A DNA stretch of 64,000 nucleotides from Volvox africanus (Eukaryota; Chlorophyta; Chlorophyceae; Chlamydomonadales; Volvocaceae). The notes below the pieces were generated by a model. It was not told the origin of the DNA, searched no databases, and saw only the letters and a list, made by a program, of their open reading frames with translations. Every line of letters starts with the position of its first letter. Within the stretch, counting starts at the first letter, position 1. The DNA is taken from positions 5,044,001 through 5,108,000 of the forward strand of contig BSDZ01000079.1 in assembly GCA_030268105.1 (NCBI GenBank), read 5' to 3'. Shown in pieces: positions 62,044-64,000 of this stretch. The translations under genes and the position numbers were made by a program.

Positions 62044-64000
62044 CTACAGGATTTTGTTGATGACGTGCATCACTACCTGCGGTACGGTAAGCGAGAGGAA
62101 ACAAGCGCATAGTTTTGTCCATTTGCGAAAAGCCGGCAAGTGACAAAAGCCGGCGAGCAGTTGTGCCATGTTCGCATACACAAGCTGGAGCGATGCTATG
62201 GCGAGTATGGTATAAGAAACCGCCTTTAATGTCACCATCTATCGACCGACTAAATGGGTATTTCTATACTTCTCCTTAACCCCTAAGCTTAAACCTAACG
62301 GGACTGGCAGTAATGTGTCCCGCCGTTTATCGCCATCAGTAATGAATTCTTGTCTGGATCACTGACCTCATTGCTGTAAGGAAAGGAAACATCCGCCTTG
62401 ACCACATCCGCCGCCAAGTTCTCATTCGCCACCGGATCGGCTGCCACCCGCACCCGAAGGTCGCCAGTGCTGTGTGTGTATACACGGAGGGAACAACAAT
62501 GAGCAATCTATTAGATAACGGTGCAGGTGCGTTATACGGTGTTGCCTGCGGGATAGGCCGCTGCGGTGTATATAATAACGATGCCGTGTACGGCCCGCCC
62601 ACTTTTCGTGCACAACCTATAGCAGCCCAGCCACATCGGCCCACCACAACAGCTAAGCAAGCACAGTCTGCAGACTGAATGCAGCAGGCACGAGCTAAAT
62701 CGCGCCAACCGTGTGCGCACTGTGTACATGCCACAAGGGCGGGGCTCAAGGTGCTCTAGAGCAGGACTACTCCAGGGTAGCGGGCAAACCAAAGGCGGTG
62801 CATGGCGCCGTAAAGAACCTACCAGCCAGGTCGGGGCTAGCAGTGTATCTCCGTACTCACCTAGCCTTCTTAATCACCAGGTCTTCGCCAAGCCAGGACC
62901 GTGCAGTGACGGTTTTGCCAAGGGGCACATCAGAGCTTTTCAAAGCAACACCTGCGATTGTGACACCAGCGGCAGTCACCAACAGCCGAAATGGTGGCGG
63001 TACGCAGGAGGAGGACCCAGCGGGAGGTGGTTGTGCATCAGCCACCTAGACACGTGGCCACGCCATCGTGATCAGTGCTGGATGCGAAGCGTCTTGCTAG
63101 CCATAAGCAGGGACTGCCATCCCGGCGGCATCCATCAGCGACCGATACGGCGTGGGACAAGACGCGACGACGGTCAAACAAGTGACCGGTAGTACGGCTA
63201 TGTCCGCACCTAATTGCTCACCATGGGCAGGGCCTGATTGCATTATAATTCTGTATTTGGTTGCTAACTCCCATCCTTGCGCCTAACGGTGCCCAAGGGC
63301 AATGCAGCCAGGAGGTCTGCATTGCCCTCGTTTTCGATGAGGCTGCTCATATCCCACCCCACCCCGCCCCACCCGCGCTCTTATCTGCTGACACCATACC
63401 AACCAGGCATCACTGCAATGAAAAATATACGGATGGATGTAATCCACGCACGCACATACGCACCAGGAACGATATGTAACAGAGTAATATTGTAAAGCTC
63501 CGGGCTCTTCAGCAGATCGGGGGTGCCGCCGGCCAGCTCCATGTCCTCAGCCAGGCTGGCGAAGGCACTGCATGCGACAACAGGAAGAATAACCATGCAT
63601 TTGCATGGTGGCAGATGGGTGGGTGGACTGCACCTAAAAGGACGTGGGTGTACCTACCGAGTACCCAGCAGTACCCTTGTCGCCACATTGGCGCCTTGCT
63701 TACCGCCCTTCCTGGATCCCGAATGAACGTAGACGCATAGAACAAACAGTCAGAACAGACAGACAAACAGAATCTTACGCATCTTCCGGTGCGAAGATCG
63801 TGGCTACCATGCCTTTCCGCAGCTCCTTGGAGATGCCCGTGAGGTTGAGCACCGCCATCACGATGTCCGTCTGTGGGAACGTATGCCCGGTGTGATGCGG
63901 TAGGCAGACACCATCGATTATTGCAACAGCGTGGCGAGTTGTAAATTTTGAAAGGTCATCCCCGGAGGAGGGAGCGATGCAGGGTTTATTTGTAATACGG
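62044..64000 (-). CDS. Fasciclin (FAS1) domain protein, C-terminal domain (partial, runs off right edge)
   Basis: Exons 63870-63779, 63567-63464, 62951-62861, 62469-62367 and 62076-62044 (TAG) join in phase to 140 codons, the usual length of one FAS1 domain. Landmarks in order: TDIVMAVLNLTGISKELRKG; MVATIFAPEDAAFASLAEDM (the conserved T-x-FAP-x-D-x-AF motif); PELYNITLLHIVPGVALKSS (the Y/H-x2-PG motif); then V-x-ADV; and VVMHVINKIL directly before the stop (matching VxHVIDxVL). FAS1 proteins are secreted or cell-surface adhesion and matrix proteins; in volvocine algae some act in cell-cell adhesion (family knowledge). Upstream domains and the signal peptide lie beyond the window. There is no GPI-type hydrophobic tail after the domain. 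Confidence 0.85.

Noticed and set aside
61799..62143. 114-codon plus-strand frame as a gene after the giant gene
   Set aside because: No domain; it overlaps the last FAS1 exon and its 3' UTR on the minus strand, whose reading is far better supported.

Overview
The window is nuclear DNA from an intron-rich eukaryote, most likely a volvocine-type green alga (inference). The support is dense GT-AG introns with cleanly tracking phases, G/C-rich third codon positions, many CA/TA microsatellites, and TGTAA motifs downstream of stops (the chlorophyte polyadenylation signal). I saw no bacterial, plasmid or viral signature. Species cannot be set from sequence reading alone.

Five spliced protein genes lie on strictly alternating strands. 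(1) 2355 to beyond the left edge (-): N-terminal part of a SET-domain protein of the Rubisco-LSMT/SETD class, four exons. (2) About 3045-12121 (+): a TKL/MAP3K-like protein kinase with a complete catalytic domain in 12 recognised exons. Its introns carry a LINE 3' remnant, a (CTAT)n tract and a 1.4 kb foldback element. (3) 20618-15424 (-): a GT49 (LARGE/B4GAT1-like) glycosyltransferase in eight recognised exons, one of 25 nt; its 5' end is unresolved and may reach 25028. (4) 25127-61377 (+): one giant gene, reconstructed here as 72 exons with an unbroken frame of 13,272 nt (about 4,423 residues). It has an N-terminal MSP/ASH-like domain, a Ser/Pro-rich disordered region, then several thousand residues of Ala/Glu/Gln/Arg/Leu-rich coiled coil broken by Gly/Ser/Pro linkers. 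I do not recognise this architecture as a named protein. (5) From beyond the right edge to 62044 (-): the C-terminal fasciclin (FAS1) domain of a secreted or cell-surface type protein, five exons.

The SET/kinase and GT49/giant-gene pairs are head-to-head; the kinase/GT49 and giant-gene/FAS1 pairs are tail-to-tail. The genes do not form an obvious pathway. Two dispersed repeat families (three copies each) and several foldback hairpins sit in introns and intergenic DNA. Exon coordinates were derived by hand from splice-site motifs, phase continuity and family resemblance. Internal exons are mostly reliable to the base; 5' ends are less certain, and I could not run alignments or gene finders.
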